From Acetobacteraceae bacterium (GTDB taxonomy: Bacteria; Pseudomonadota; Alphaproteobacteria; Acetobacterales; Acetobacteraceae), in assembly GCA_027487675.1 (NCBI GenBank), contig JAIYDD010000215.1, forward strand, positions 1 to 38,197: 38,197 nt of DNA, read 5' to 3'. The notes beneath the pieces are model-generated. The model was not told the DNA's origin. It saw only the letters and a program-made list of their open reading frames with translations, and did not search any database. This document shows, in pieces, positions 30,572-38,197 of the stretch. The position numbers were made by a program, and so were the translations under genes. The first letter of the stretch is position 1, and every line of letters begins with the position of its first letter.

Positions 30572-31894
30572 CTACTTGCCGATGCAGAAGTCGCGGAAGA
30601 TGGAATCAAGCACGTCATCCACCTCGACACGACCTGTGAGGCGCCCGAGCGCTCTCAGCGCGCTGCGGTAGCCCTCGGCCGCCAGTTCCGGCAGCGGCGC
30701 ATGCAGGGCCTCAGTGAGCCGGGTGGCGGCTTCCTCGAGCGCCGCCCGGTGGCGCAGCCGCGTCCATCCAGGCGCGTCGCCGGATCCGGCACGGCTTGCG
30801 GCCTCGCGGGCCAGGAGCGCTCGCAGCTCAGCCACGCCCTCTCCCGTCGTGGCGCTGGTCGCGACAACGACTGCGGGAACGGCGAAGCCGCACGTGGCCG
30901 CGCGCAGGTCCGACTTGCTGCCGATGGCAATGGCGTCGGGGCGCCGCTCCAGGATGGCCAAGGTGTCTGCATCCGGTGGGGAGTCGCTGGCAAAAACGGC
31001 CACCACGATGTCGGACTCCTCTGCCCGACGGCGACTGCGCCGGACGCCCTCCTGTTCGATCTCGTCATCCGAGGCGCGCAGACCTGCCGTGTCGGCGAGC
31101 GTTGCCGGCACGCCCTGCAGGTCGACACGGCAGTCGACCACATCCCGCGTGGTGCCAGGGCGCGCCGATACAATGGCCGCATCCTTCCCCGCGATCGCAT
31201 TCAGCAGCGACGATTTTCCGGCATTCGGAGCGCCGACAAGCGCGATCGTCACTCCTTCCCGCAGCCGGACGCCGCGGCCGCCATCCGCCAGATGCGCCGC
31301 GATCTCCGCGATCAGGGTGCCGGCTTGGACACGCGCCTGGTCCGTCAGGTCGGATGGGATGTCGTCGAACTCGAATTCGATGGCGGCTTCCTGGTGCGCC
31401 AGGACGCGCGTCGCCCGCGCCGTCCATCCGTCGTACAGGCGAGACAGCGCGCCATCCGCTTGTCGCAGCGCCTGTCGCCGCTGCAACTCGGTCTCGGCGG
31501 CGATCAGGTCAGCGATTCCCTCGGCCTGAACGAGATCCAGCCGGCCATGCAGCACCGCGCGCCGCGTGAACTCTCCCGGCTCCGCCGCCCTGCAGCCAAG
31601 GGCGACGAGAGCGGCCAGGACAGCCGCCAGCACGGCGCCACTGCCATGCAGATGCAGTTCCGCTGCATCCTCCCCGGTGTAGCTCGCAGGTCCCGGGAAC
31701 CAGATCACCAGCGCGTCGTCCAGCACCTCGCCACCGTCAGGCGAGCGCAGCTTCCGCCGGCTCGCGACGCGCGGAGCCGGACACTGCCCGGCCAGCAGCG
31801 CCAGCACGTCCGCGGTGCGCGGGCCCGAAAGCCGCACCACCGCAATCGCTGCCTGCCCGGCTCCTGACGCCCGCGCGAAAATGGTGTCGGACAT
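30572..31894 (-). CDS. mnmE: tRNA modification GTPase MnmE (TrmE)
   Basis: A 440-residue GTPase. N-terminal tetrahydrofolate-binding domain from MSDTIFARASGAGQAAIAVVRLSG; central helical domain; inserted G domain with GAPNAGKSSLLNAI (P-loop) and DTAGLR (G3); C-terminal FCIGK with the essential Cys. It acts as a dimer with MnmG. ATG 31894 gives the family-like MSDTIFA start; the extension to 31975 crosses the parS site. It is the first of the tRNA/segregation genes in the leftward cluster. Confidence 0.95.
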   Translation of the reverse strand: MSDTIFARASGAGQAAIAVVRLSGPRTADVLALLAGQCPAPRVASRRKLRSPDGGEVLDDALVIWFPGPASYTGEDAAELHLHGSGAVLAAVLAALVALGCRAAEPGEFTRRAVLHGRLDLVQAEGIADLIAAETELQRRQALRQADGALSRLYDGWTARATRVLAHQEAAIEFEFDDIPSDLTDQARVQAGTLIAEIAAHLADGGRGVRLREGVTIALVGAPNAGKSSLLNAIAGKDAAIVSARPGTTRDVVDCRVDLQGVPATLADTAGLRASDDEIEQEGVRRSRRRAEESDIVVAVFASDSPPDADTLAILERRPDAIAIGSKSDLRAATCGFAVPAVVVATSATTGEGVAELRALLAREAASRAGSGDAPGWTRLRHRAALEEAATRLTEALHAPLPELAAEGYRSALRALGRLTGRVEVDDVLDSIFRDFCIGK

Positions 31895-31921
31895 CCCTGT
31901 CACCGGCAGCCGAACGGCCGG

Positions 31922-31937
31922 TGTTTCACGTGAAACA
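31922..31937. promoter_or_regulatory. parS: parS centromere site 2
   Basis: A second perfect TGTTTCACGTGAAACA lies in the 58-bp gap between mnmE and the ferredoxin gene. The two sites are 3.25 kb apart, both upstream of parAB. Confidence 0.95.
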
Positions 31938-31952
31938 CTGGCCGCGCCGCCC

Positions 31953-32336
31953 TCATTCCTTGGCCGCGGGAACATCCCGGTCGGTCAGCATCAGCCGGTG
32001 CGCCCGGCCGCCGGCGACCAGGTGGGCTGCCAGGATCTCATCGACGTCCGCGCGGCTCTGCGGGCTGTACCAGACGCCCTCGGGATAGATCACGAGCGTC
32101 GGCCCGAACTCGCATCGGTCGAGGCACCCGGCCAAGTTCACCCGAACCCCGGACAGCCCGAGTTCCTTGGCACGGACCTTCATGTAGTCCCGTAGCTCCT
32201 CGCTGCCCCGGGCGGCGCAGGAGCCACGGCGGTGTCCGTCCGGCCGGCGGTTGCAGCACACGAAAACATGCGCCTGGAAGTGAAGCGGCGGATCCGTGCG
32301 TCCGTCGACAGGCGGAAAAGCGGCGGCGTCGGTCAC
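31953..32336 (-). CDS. Thioredoxin-like [2Fe-2S] ferredoxin family protein
   Basis: A 127-residue protein of the Shethna-like thioredoxin-fold [2Fe-2S] group. Cluster ligands appear as FVCCNRRPDGHRRGSCAARG (first pair) and LAGCLDRCEFGPTLVIYPEG (second pair). Start: GTG 32336 with GGAG six bases upstream; the frame extends to 32390 with another GTG. It is a likely electron carrier or sensor, partner unknown. It lies 58 bp upstream of mnmE on the same strand and diverges from ogt, possibly the first gene of the leftward transcription unit. Confidence 0.85.
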   Translation of the reverse strand: MTDAAAFPPVDGRTDPPLHFQAHVFVCCNRRPDGHRRGSCAARGSEELRDYMKVRAKELGLSGVRVNLAGCLDRCEFGPTLVIYPEGVWYSPQSRADVDEILAAHLVAGGRAHRLMLTDRDVPAAKE

Positions 32337-32485
32337 GGCGTGCTCCGATGGCAGAAGGCGCTTGGGAAAGGCCGGATGTAGCGAGCGCACTCAGGCGCCG
32401 CCAGGGCGACCGCTGCACCGGAAGCGCACCCCCGCTTGACGGCAGCCGCCCGATTGTGGCGCATGACCCTCCCCGGGTGAGAGCC

Positions 32486-32989
32486 ATGCCCCAGCTGTCC
32501 TGCCTCAGCCCCCTCGGCGACATCACCATCTCGGAGGAGGGCGGCGCCATCGTCGCCCTCGACTGGGGCCGTGGCCGCGACCAGCACCGCAACGCCTTGC
32601 TGGCGCAGGCCGTGACGCAACTCCAGGACTATCTCGACGGCCAGCGAACGGCCTTCGACCTGCCGCTCGCCCCTTCCGGCACGGCCTTCCAGCGACGCGT
32701 CTGGGCAGCGCTGGTGGCGATCCCGCATGGCGAGACGCGCGGCTATGGTGACCTCGCGCGCCTGCTCGGCAGTTCCGCCCGCGCCGTCGGACAGGCCAGC
32801 GGCGCCAATCCCATCCCGATCTTCATCCCGTGCCACCGCGTCCTTGGTGCCAACGGAGCGTTGGGGGGCTATTCGGCAGGCGACGGGCCTGTCACGAAGC
32901 GCCTTCTTCTGGATCTTGAACGCCGGGCGAGCGCGGGCCGCGAACCCGGGATGAGACAGCCCCCCCTCCAAGGGACCCTCCTCCCATGA
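32486..32989 (+). CDS. ogt: Methylated-DNA-protein-cysteine methyltransferase (Ogt/MGMT)
   Basis: A 167-residue suicide repair protein that removes alkyl groups from O6-guanine. The acceptor site IPCHRVLGANGALGGYSAG with its Cys and the DNA-binding wing (RAVGQASGANPIPIFIPCHR region) are complete. The N-terminal part, PQLSCLSPLGDITISEEGG, is the RNase-H-like domain. ATG 32486 follows GTGAGAGCC; the longer frame from 32348 is unlikely. The stop overlaps the next start (ATGA). Confidence 0.92.
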   Translation: MPQLSCLSPLGDITISEEGGAIVALDWGRGRDQHRNALLAQAVTQLQDYLDGQRTAFDLPLAPSGTAFQRRVWAALVAIPHGETRGYGDLARLLGSSARAVGQASGANPIPIFIPCHRVLGANGALGGYSAGDGPVTKRLLLDLERRASAGREPGMRQPPLQGTLLP

Positions 32990-33960
32990 ACCATGCGATC
33001 CGCGTTCACGAGTATGGCGGTCCCGAAAAGCTGGTGTGGGAGGAGATCCCGCTGCCGGCCCCCAAGCCGGGCGAGGCCCTGGTCCGCCATCAGGCGGTCG
33101 GCCTGAACTACATCGACGTCTATTTCCGGACGGGCCTCTACAAGGCGCCCGCGTTGCCGGCGACCATCGGGATGGAGGCGTCCGGCATCGTCGAGGCGGT
33201 CGGAGAGGGCGTGACTGCCGTCGCCCCGGGCGACCGCGTCGCCTATGCCACCGCCCCGATCGGCGCCTATGCCGAGGCCCGCACCATCAAGGCGGACCGC
33301 CTCGTCCGCCTGCCGGACGCGATCCCCTTCGAGAGCGCGGCCGCCATGATGCTGCAAGGCATGACTGCCTGCTTCCTGCTGACCCGGACCTACGCCGTGC
33401 GGCCTGGCCAGACGATCCTGGTCCATGCGGCGGCGGGCGGCGTCGGCCTCATCATGGTGCAATGGGCGAAGGCGCTCGGCTGCACCGTCATCGGCAGCGT
33501 CAGCACCGAGGAGAAGGCGGAACTCGCCCGCGCGCACGGTGCCGACCATATCGTCGTCGGCCTGGAGACGCTGCCCGCCCGGGTGAAGGAGATCACCGCC
33601 GGCGCGATGCTGCCCGTCGTCTATGACAGCGTCGGCCGTGATTCCTTCGTGCCCTCGCTGGACTGCCTGGCCCCCTACGGCATGATGGTGTCCTACGGCA
33701 ACGCCTCGGGCCCGGTCGCGATACCCGACATCGGCATCCTGGCCGCGAAAGGCTCGCTCTACCTCACGCGGCCGACGCTCGCGACCTACACGGCGAAGCG
33801 CGAGGACCTCGAAGCCTGTGCAAAAGGTCTCTTCGAGGTCGTGTCGAAGGGCGCGGTGCAGATCCGTGTCAACCAGAGCTTTGCCCTGAAGGACGCCGCG
33901 GAGGCGCACCGGGCTCTCGAAGGCCGCCGGACAACCGGGAGCACCGTGCTGCTGCCTTGA
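32986..33960 (+). CDS. qor: NADPH quinone oxidoreductase, zinc-free MDR family
   Basis: A 324-residue cytosolic medium-chain dehydrogenase/reductase family member. N-terminal catalytic domain (IRVHEYGGPEKLVWEEI, VGLNYIDVYFRTGLY), then the Rossmann motif ILVHAAAGGVGLIMVQWAKALG and SVSTEEKAELARAHGADHIV. No zinc-ligand cysteines are seen at the usual places, as expected for QOR. It reduces quinones to semiquinones with NADPH. ATG overlaps the ogt stop (ATGA), so the two are coupled. A conserved QOR-like C-terminus (HRALEGRRTTGSTVLLP) is present. Confidence 0.9.
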   Translation: MNHAIRVHEYGGPEKLVWEEIPLPAPKPGEALVRHQAVGLNYIDVYFRTGLYKAPALPATIGMEASGIVEAVGEGVTAVAPGDRVAYATAPIGAYAEARTIKADRLVRLPDAIPFESAAAMMLQGMTACFLLTRTYAVRPGQTILVHAAAGGVGLIMVQWAKALGCTVIGSVSTEEKAELARAHGADHIVVGLETLPARVKEITAGAMLPVVYDSVGRDSFVPSLDCLAPYGMMVSYGNASGPVAIPDIGILAAKGSLYLTRPTLATYTAKREDLEACAKGLFEVVSKGAVQIRVNQSFALKDAAEAHRALEGRRTTGSTVLLP

Positions 33961-34504
33961 TTGCGGCTCCTCCCGCGCCGCGCGCGGAACGCCCCGCCTT
34001 GTCGTCGCTCCGCACCGATCGACAATGACGCAGCGTCGACCCATCAGGACGCCGCCGGCCATTCCCAGTGGCGATCGGCCTTCGTGGCGCGCCTCGGCAC
34101 CTGTCCTTACGCGAGGCGACCTGCACCCGGCAGGCGGATCGGCATCGCGCGCCCGCCGCGGGCCCGCACCCGTGCCGGAGCACGATCGGCGCGCAAGCCA
34201 GCTCGGCGGCGCGGCCGGGACGGCGCCGTGTCTCTCCGGACCCTGGCAGGGCGGCGCGGCGGGCGCGCGGGCAGGGCACGCCCCCGGCACGAAAGCGCCG
34301 GCCAGGCCCCTGGCCTCCGAACAGCGCGACGCCGGGCGGGCAAGCCGGGTCGATGGCTCGGGCAAGGAGCTTCCGGCGCTGTCCTGACGCCCTCGGGAAC
34401 GCCGGCAGCCCCGCCTCGCCTGCGCCGGCATCCGCTCGCAAGCTTTCGCTCCGCACTGCTTCAGTCTATCCAGGCTCGCCTCCAGGCGGAGAAGAGGGTC
34501 GGGC
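33961..34504. other. Gene-poor gap, 544 bp
   Basis: No open frame here has a recognisable domain or ribosome binding site. The several long frames on both strands are Arg/Ala/Pro-rich low-complexity shadows. A short inverted repeat TTGTCG/CGACAA (33999-34004/34020-34025) and an AGAAGAGGG before the GT61 start are the only features I can point to. Promoters for the GT61 gene should be in the last 100 bp, but none is convincing. Confidence 0.6.
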
Positions 34505-35842
34505 GTGACCAGCAAACTGGCTATCCCATCCGTGCCGAGACGGCATGAGCGGCGGGACCTGATGAGGCTGGTGCGCAATCCGGCCTCGTCGCCCTCGGAA
34601 ATTCTGAATGCGTTTCTGGCTTTCGAGGGCCGGCTAGCCGCGAACATGCACCGCGCCGTCAGCGAACGCCTGAAGACGATTGCCGCGGAAGCCGGCCTCG
34701 CGGCGCACCCGCCGCTGTCGGCCGGCGGCGCCGTGCACCCGGCCCTGCTGGAGCGCTATGCCAGCCAGGAGGCCGGCGGCTTCCTCGTCCCCGACAATGC
34801 CCTGGAGGAGACGGTCCTCATCGAGGGCGGGCCCAACGAACTCTGGGAACCGAGAATCGGCCATGACTTCCGCGCCGCCGGAGGGCTGTCCATCGGGGCG
34901 AGCCTCGGGGCAAGGACGCGCCCTCCCTACGTCCTGCTCGAGCGCGAATTCGCCGATGTCGTGATCATTCACGAGGGCTACGCAACGATTTCCGCGGTCG
35001 AGCCGACCTATGTGCCCAGCCTGTCCATGCGGAGCTTCCCGATCTGCATGTTGCCGCATGACGTGGACGAACTCGACGGGCCGCTCGTCATCTGCCGGGA
35101 CCTGCAATCGAGCGCGAACTTCGCGCATTTCCTGTTCGACAACCTGCCACGCATGCTGATGTTCCTGCGGGCCCGTCCGGAGCTCGTGCGCAAGGCGTGG
35201 TTCCTCTTCGGCAGTCCTCGGCGGCCGATCCACGACCTGCTGCTGAACCCGCTCGCCCGAATGCACGGCATCGACGAGCGGAAGCTCCTCTTCCTCGACG
35301 GGCGCAAGCGGCTCAGGCCGAATGGCGCCGTCTTCGGCTTCTCCGACCAGGTGCGCAAGCGGGCGCACCCGATGAACATCGGCCACGCGACATTGCTGGG
35401 GGTGACGCGGGACTTCCTGGCCAAGCTCAACCTGCCGACCGAGGGCGACGGGCTGCGCCTCTACATCAGCCGCCGCGACGCCAGGTCGCGGCGCGTGGCG
35501 AACGAGGCGGCGCTCGAGCCGGTGCTCGCCTCGCACGGCTTCAGGACCGTGGCCATGGGCGAGCTCCCGCTGGAGACGCAGATCGGGCTCGTCCGCGGCT
35601 CCGATGTCGTGATGGGGCCGCACGGCATGGGGTTCTCCCACATCCTCTTCCACCCCGGCCGCCAGACGGTGCTGGAACTGTGCCATCCATCCGCTGGCAC
35701 CATGGCGTATCGCTGCATCGCGCGGGCGGCCGGGTCGCACCATGCCTACCTCGTCGGCACGCCCAGCGATGGCGGCCGGCTCGATTACGCCATCCCGCCC
35801 GAGGATCTCGCCGCCTTCCTCGAGGCGCAGCTCCGCGCCTGA
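34505..35842 (+). CDS. Glycosyltransferase family 61 (DUF563) protein
   Basis: A 445-residue protein. The GT61 domain covers about residues 195-440: LVICRDLQSSANFAHFLFDNLPRMLMFL, LYISRRDARSRRVANE, GFRTVAMGELPLETQIGLVRGSDVVMGPHGMGFSHILFHPGRQTVLEL, the last being the family donor-site signature. The N-terminal 180 residues match no domain I know. The enzyme probably adds a pentose or hexose to an envelope or exopolysaccharide; acceptor unknown. The GTG start at 34505 has AGAAGAGGG upstream; ATG 34562 is an alternative. It stands alone, flanked by two gene-poor gaps, which may hint at acquisition. Confidence 0.82.
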   Translation: MTSKLAIPSVPRRHERRDLMRLVRNPASSPSEILNAFLAFEGRLAANMHRAVSERLKTIAAEAGLAAHPPLSAGGAVHPALLERYASQEAGGFLVPDNALEETVLIEGGPNELWEPRIGHDFRAAGGLSIGASLGARTRPPYVLLEREFADVVIIHEGYATISAVEPTYVPSLSMRSFPICMLPHDVDELDGPLVICRDLQSSANFAHFLFDNLPRMLMFLRARPELVRKAWFLFGSPRRPIHDLLLNPLARMHGIDERKLLFLDGRKRLRPNGAVFGFSDQVRKRAHPMNIGHATLLGVTRDFLAKLNLPTEGDGLRLYISRRDARSRRVANEAALEPVLASHGFRTVAMGELPLETQIGLVRGSDVVMGPHGMGFSHILFHPGRQTVLELCHPSAGTMAYRCIARAAGSHHAYLVGTPSDGGRLDYAIPPEDLAAFLEAQLRA

Positions 35843-36240
35843 CGGTGCCGCCGGTCCCGTCTCCGCGCGCGCGCCTGGGCCTGGGCGGAGACCGGGCGGT
35901 GGCGCCAGCCCCCGGCGACCCAGCCGGCATGGCCCCGCTGGCGCTGACGCGATCCGCCCGCTGGTGCGTGCCCATGATACCCGCCCGGCGCGGGCGCCGC
36001 ATCGCGGCGCGACGGGCCGGGTCGGACAGGTCGGCGCCCGGCCATGCCCCGGGGCGGCCCGGCGGAATGCTTGTCGTCCTGTTGCCCGGATGCTGCGCGC
36101 GGGGCAGTCCCCGGCGCGGCCGGCACCTGGCCGGCCGCCCGGGATCCGTCCGTCCGGCCCAGATTGACAACCCGCGGCGATGATGGGAGAGGCGCGCGGC
36201 CGCCAGGACCCTCCGGCATGTCCGGACCGAGGAAGATGCC
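35843..36240. other. Gene-poor gap, 398 bp
   Basis: Extremely GC-rich and without a supported gene. Frames on both strands are low-complexity shadows. Only the Shine-Dalgarno GAGGAAG (about 36228-36234) of the next gene is recognisable. Confidence 0.6.
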
Positions 36241-36702
36241 ATGGGCACGCTCCACCGTCGGCAGGCAGGCGTGGCGCTCCTCGCCCTGAGCCTCGCCCTG
36301 CTGCCGGATCGACCCCTCCTGTCCCAGCCGGCCTTCGGTCCCGTCGCCTGGGACACCGATCCGAACGGCGAGACCATCCGCGCCGCGCGCAGCGCGTTGG
36401 TGGCGGAGAATGCGGAGGCCCGTCGCGCCGGCCAGCCGGAGCTGCTGTTCCGCGCGGCGCGTGTCGACCTGAACGGCGACCGTCGGCCCGAGCTCTTCGT
36501 GCTGCTCGATCCCGACCAGGCCTGCGGCACGCGTGGCTGCAACCTGCGCCTCTACCGGCCTGAGGGCAGTCGCTTCGTGTTGCTGAACACCTGGGACGCG
36601 ACCTCTGCCACGGTGCTGCAGAGCCGCATCGGCGGCTGGCAGGACATCCGCCTCGACACCGGCCAGATCTATCGCTGGACCGGCCGGCTCTACGCCCCGT
36701 GA
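36241..36702 (+). CDS. Putative secreted protein with EF-hand/FG-GAP-like loop
   Basis: A 153-residue protein with a signal peptide (MGTLHRRQAGVALLALSLAL then LPDRPLLSQP). A short DLNGDRRPELFVLLD segment resembles a calcium-binding or FG-GAP-type loop, and two Cys (CGTRGC) may form a disulfide. The C-terminal sequence ends in LDTGQIYRWTGRLYAP. No family was recognised. Such small proteins are often annotated as hypothetical exported proteins. Start: ATG 36241 with GAGGAAG six bases upstream. Confidence 0.65.
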   Translation: MGTLHRRQAGVALLALSLALLPDRPLLSQPAFGPVAWDTDPNGETIRAARSALVAENAEARRAGQPELLFRAARVDLNGDRRPELFVLLDPDQACGTRGCNLRLYRPEGSRFVLLNTWDATSATVLQSRIGGWQDIRLDTGQIYRWTGRLYAP

Positions 36703-36707
36703 CCGGC

Positions 36708-36730
36708 GGGCCGGGCCCGCGCCCGGGCCC
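36708..36730. terminator. Terminator-like hairpin between convergent genes
   Basis: GGGCCGGGC (36708-36716) pairs with GCCCGGGCCC (36721-36730) with a one-base bulge. It is placed just after the secreted-protein stop and before the 3' end of the Bug-type gene. Confidence 0.45.
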
Positions 36731-36783
36731 ACGGACGCATCGCGGCGCGCCCGAGGCCGGCCGGGCATGATCGCGCGGGGCGG

Positions 36784-37773
36784 TCAGTCCGCCGTGATGC
36801 CGCCGGCCTGCACGACGCGCCGCCAGCGGGCGATTTCGGCCTCCTGGAAGGCGGCGAAATCCGTGGGGCTGTTGCCCACCACGTCGAAGCCGGCCTCGAC
36901 CAGGCGGGGGGCGACGGCGTCGCTCCGCAGCGCCGTCACGATCGCCTCGTGCACCTGGCGCAGCAGCTCGGCCGGCATGCCCGGCGGGCCGCCATAGGCC
37001 TGCCAGGAATAGACGACGAAGTCCCCGAGTCCCGCCTCCAGCGCCGTCGGCACGTCCCGCAGCACCGGTGGGCGGGCATCCGCCGTGGTCATGATGGCCC
37101 GCAGCCGGCCGGACTGGATGTGCCCGATCACCGCGCCGAGGTTCTGGAAGGACAGCTGCGTGGTGGCGGAGATCACGCTGGTCATCGCCGGCCCGCCGCC
37201 TGAATAGGGGATGTGCTGCATCTCGGTCCCGGTGGCCTGCTTGAACATCTCCGCCGTCAGGTGGTCGGAGGAGCCGATCCCGCTTGATGCGTAGGCGGCG
37301 GTGCGCCCGTTGCGCCGCAGCCATTCGATCAGCCCCGCCGGATCGGTCGCCGGCACGGCCTGCGGATGGACCACCAGCACATTGGGCGTGCGCACCGTCT
37401 GGGTGATGCGCGTCAGCTCGGTGAGCGGGTTGTAGCCCAGGGTGGTGGGCTTGAGCGCGACGTTGATCGCCCAGGTGCTGATCGGCGCATGCATCAGCGT
37501 GTGTCCGTCGGGCGCCGAGCGGATCACCTGGCGGGCGCCGACCTCCCCCGTTGCGCCGGGGCGATTCTCCACGACGAAGGGGCGCCCGAGCGCCTGCTGC
37601 ATCTGCTGCGCCGTGAGCCGGCCGATGATGTCCGAGGGGCCGCCGGTGGCGAAGGGCACGACGATGGTGACGTTCCGCGCCGGCCAGCCGCCCTGCGCCC
37701 GCGCGCCGCGGGGGCGGAGCACCCCCGGGGAAGCAAGCAGGCCGCTGCCGGCCAGGAGGACGCGGCGCTTCAT
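36784..37773 (-). CDS. Bug-family tripartite tricarboxylate transporter-type periplasmic binding protein
   Basis: A 329-residue exported protein. Signal MKRRVLLAGSGLLASPGVLR followed by PRGARAQG, probably cleaved after ARAQ. The family hallmarks are NVTIVVPFATGGPSDIIGRLTAQ, VENRPGATGEVGARQV, HIPYSGGGPAMTSVISATTQLSF, RLRAIMTTADARPPVLRDVPT and AYGGPPGMPAELLRQVHEAI. It binds small carboxylates or related solutes. No TctA/TctB membrane partners occur in the window, as is common for the many orphan Bug proteins in these bacteria. ATG 37773 has AAGGA upstream. Confidence 0.9.
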   Translation of the reverse strand: MKRRVLLAGSGLLASPGVLRPRGARAQGGWPARNVTIVVPFATGGPSDIIGRLTAQQMQQALGRPFVVENRPGATGEVGARQVIRSAPDGHTLMHAPISTWAINVALKPTTLGYNPLTELTRITQTVRTPNVLVVHPQAVPATDPAGLIEWLRRNGRTAAYASSGIGSSDHLTAEMFKQATGTEMQHIPYSGGGPAMTSVISATTQLSFQNLGAVIGHIQSGRLRAIMTTADARPPVLRDVPTALEAGLGDFVVYSWQAYGGPPGMPAELLRQVHEAIVTALRSDAVAPRLVEAGFDVVGNSPTDFAAFQEAEIARWRRVVQAGGITAD

Positions 37774-38197
37774 CGGTTGTTTCCTTGCCCTCGGCCGGCC
37801 GGCCCGGAAGGCGCGACACGTTCCGGGCCCGACGCTATCCGCCCGGGGCCCATGCCGCAACCGGTCGGGCGTGCTGGCCGACGGCGCAGGCTTCGCCTGG
37901 TCCGCCGAGGATCGGCGAACCGGCACCGGCCGCCGCACGGCTCAGCACGGCGCCATCCGGCCAGGACGCCGCCCCGCGCAGCCGCCGCCGTGCCGCGTCG
38001 AGCCTGCCGGTCACCTCCGCCCGGCTGGCGAGGCCGCGGCATCCGCCGAGCCGCCGGCGGGCGCAAGACCGCTCCTCGGGCGTGGTTTGGGCGGGCGGCT
38101 GGCCGCAGGCGCCGTCGCCGCCGGACGGGGGGACATGTGGCGTCATGAGGGCCCGCGCGCGCAGCACCGCGACCGCCGGGCCCGAAGCCGGGCGGAA
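37774..38197. other. Gene-poor right edge, 424 bp
   Basis: No gene is supported. Minus-strand frames such as 37835-38146 (about 103 codons from an ATG) lack a Shine-Dalgarno and any recognised domain. The region should contain the promoter of the Bug-type gene, but no convincing motif is seen. Confidence 0.5.

Noticed and set aside
29153-31867. 904-codon plus-strand frame opposite mnmG and mnmE
   Set aside because: Codon-bias shadow of two highly conserved genes, with no recognisable domain.
34634-37819. 1061-codon minus-strand frame
   Set aside because: Crosses GT61, the secreted protein and the Bug gene in antisense or a shifted frame; low-complexity composition.
37835-38167. 110-codon minus-strand frame at the right edge
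   Set aside because: No Shine-Dalgarno, no domain and skewed Ala/Arg/Gly composition. It may be real but cannot be supported.

Overview
The window reads as chromosomal DNA of a very GC-rich alphaproteobacterium. It most resembles Acetobacteraceae/Roseomonas-type Rhodospirillales, although the genus cannot be fixed from the sequence alone. The reasons are the strong G/C preference at third codon positions, the families present (MucR, a Fur/Mur-type regulator, an OlsB-like acyltransferase, DUF1194, DUF2244, DUF3775, Tim44-like) and the neighbourhood ppsR-maf / hemE plus mnmE-mnmG-rsmG-parA-parB, which is the classical origin-proximal neighbourhood of alphaproteobacteria. No rRNA, tRNA, CRISPR array, prophage or intact transposase gene was recognised.

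Layout. 1-5.6 kb: a secreted repeat protein cut by the window edge, a histidine phosphatase, a Tim44-like protein, the lytic transglycosylase MltA, a proline-rich lipoprotein, Maf and PpsR. 5.62-6.02 kb: the ppsR/hemE divergent gap, the best candidate for the chromosomal origin oriC, with two inverted DnaA-box-like sites, a hairpin and an AT-rich tract. 6.0-7.8 kb: a start/stop-overlapping operon hemE-GNAT-ABM monooxygenase. 8.0-13.1 kb: an omega-aminotransferase, tsaB-rimI, a TusA-like protein, mucR, fur and olsB. 13.2-16.7 kb: a lone receiver domain, a probable Zur-controlled operon (COG0523 metallochaperone GTPase plus WD40 protein) and an aldo/keto reductase whose stop codon lies inside a 226-bp MITE-like element. 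17-20.5 kb: small proteins, then a galactofuranose pair (glycosyltransferase plus UDP-galactopyranose mutase). 20.7-26.2 kb: a KGG stress protein, nth, DUF2244, an XRE regulator with a clear promoter and operator-like palindrome, lnt, secB and DUF1194. 26.4-32.3 kb: the leftward cluster ferredoxin-mnmE-mnmG-rsmG-parA-parB with two perfect parS sites. 32.5-38.2 kb: ogt-qor, a GT61 glycosyltransferase, a secreted protein, a Bug-type binding protein and three gene-poor gaps.

How it works together. The window is mainly a chromosome maintenance and housekeeping neighbourhood: replication origin, ParAB-parS segregation, tRNA modification (MnmE/MnmG, TsaB), ribosome modification (RsmG, RimI), envelope lipoprotein maturation (Lnt, MltA, SecB) and metal regulation (Fur, putative Zur operon). 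A second theme is repetitive DNA. Tandem arrays with unit lengths of 9, 23, 24, 26, 57, about 62 and 81 bp occur inside or beside genes, several altering protein N-termini, together with a short TIR-bounded element. Part of the ancestral order seen in relatives (ppsR-maf-aroE-coaE-dnaQ-secB-Tim44-mltA) is broken here, with secB about 19 kb away from maf.
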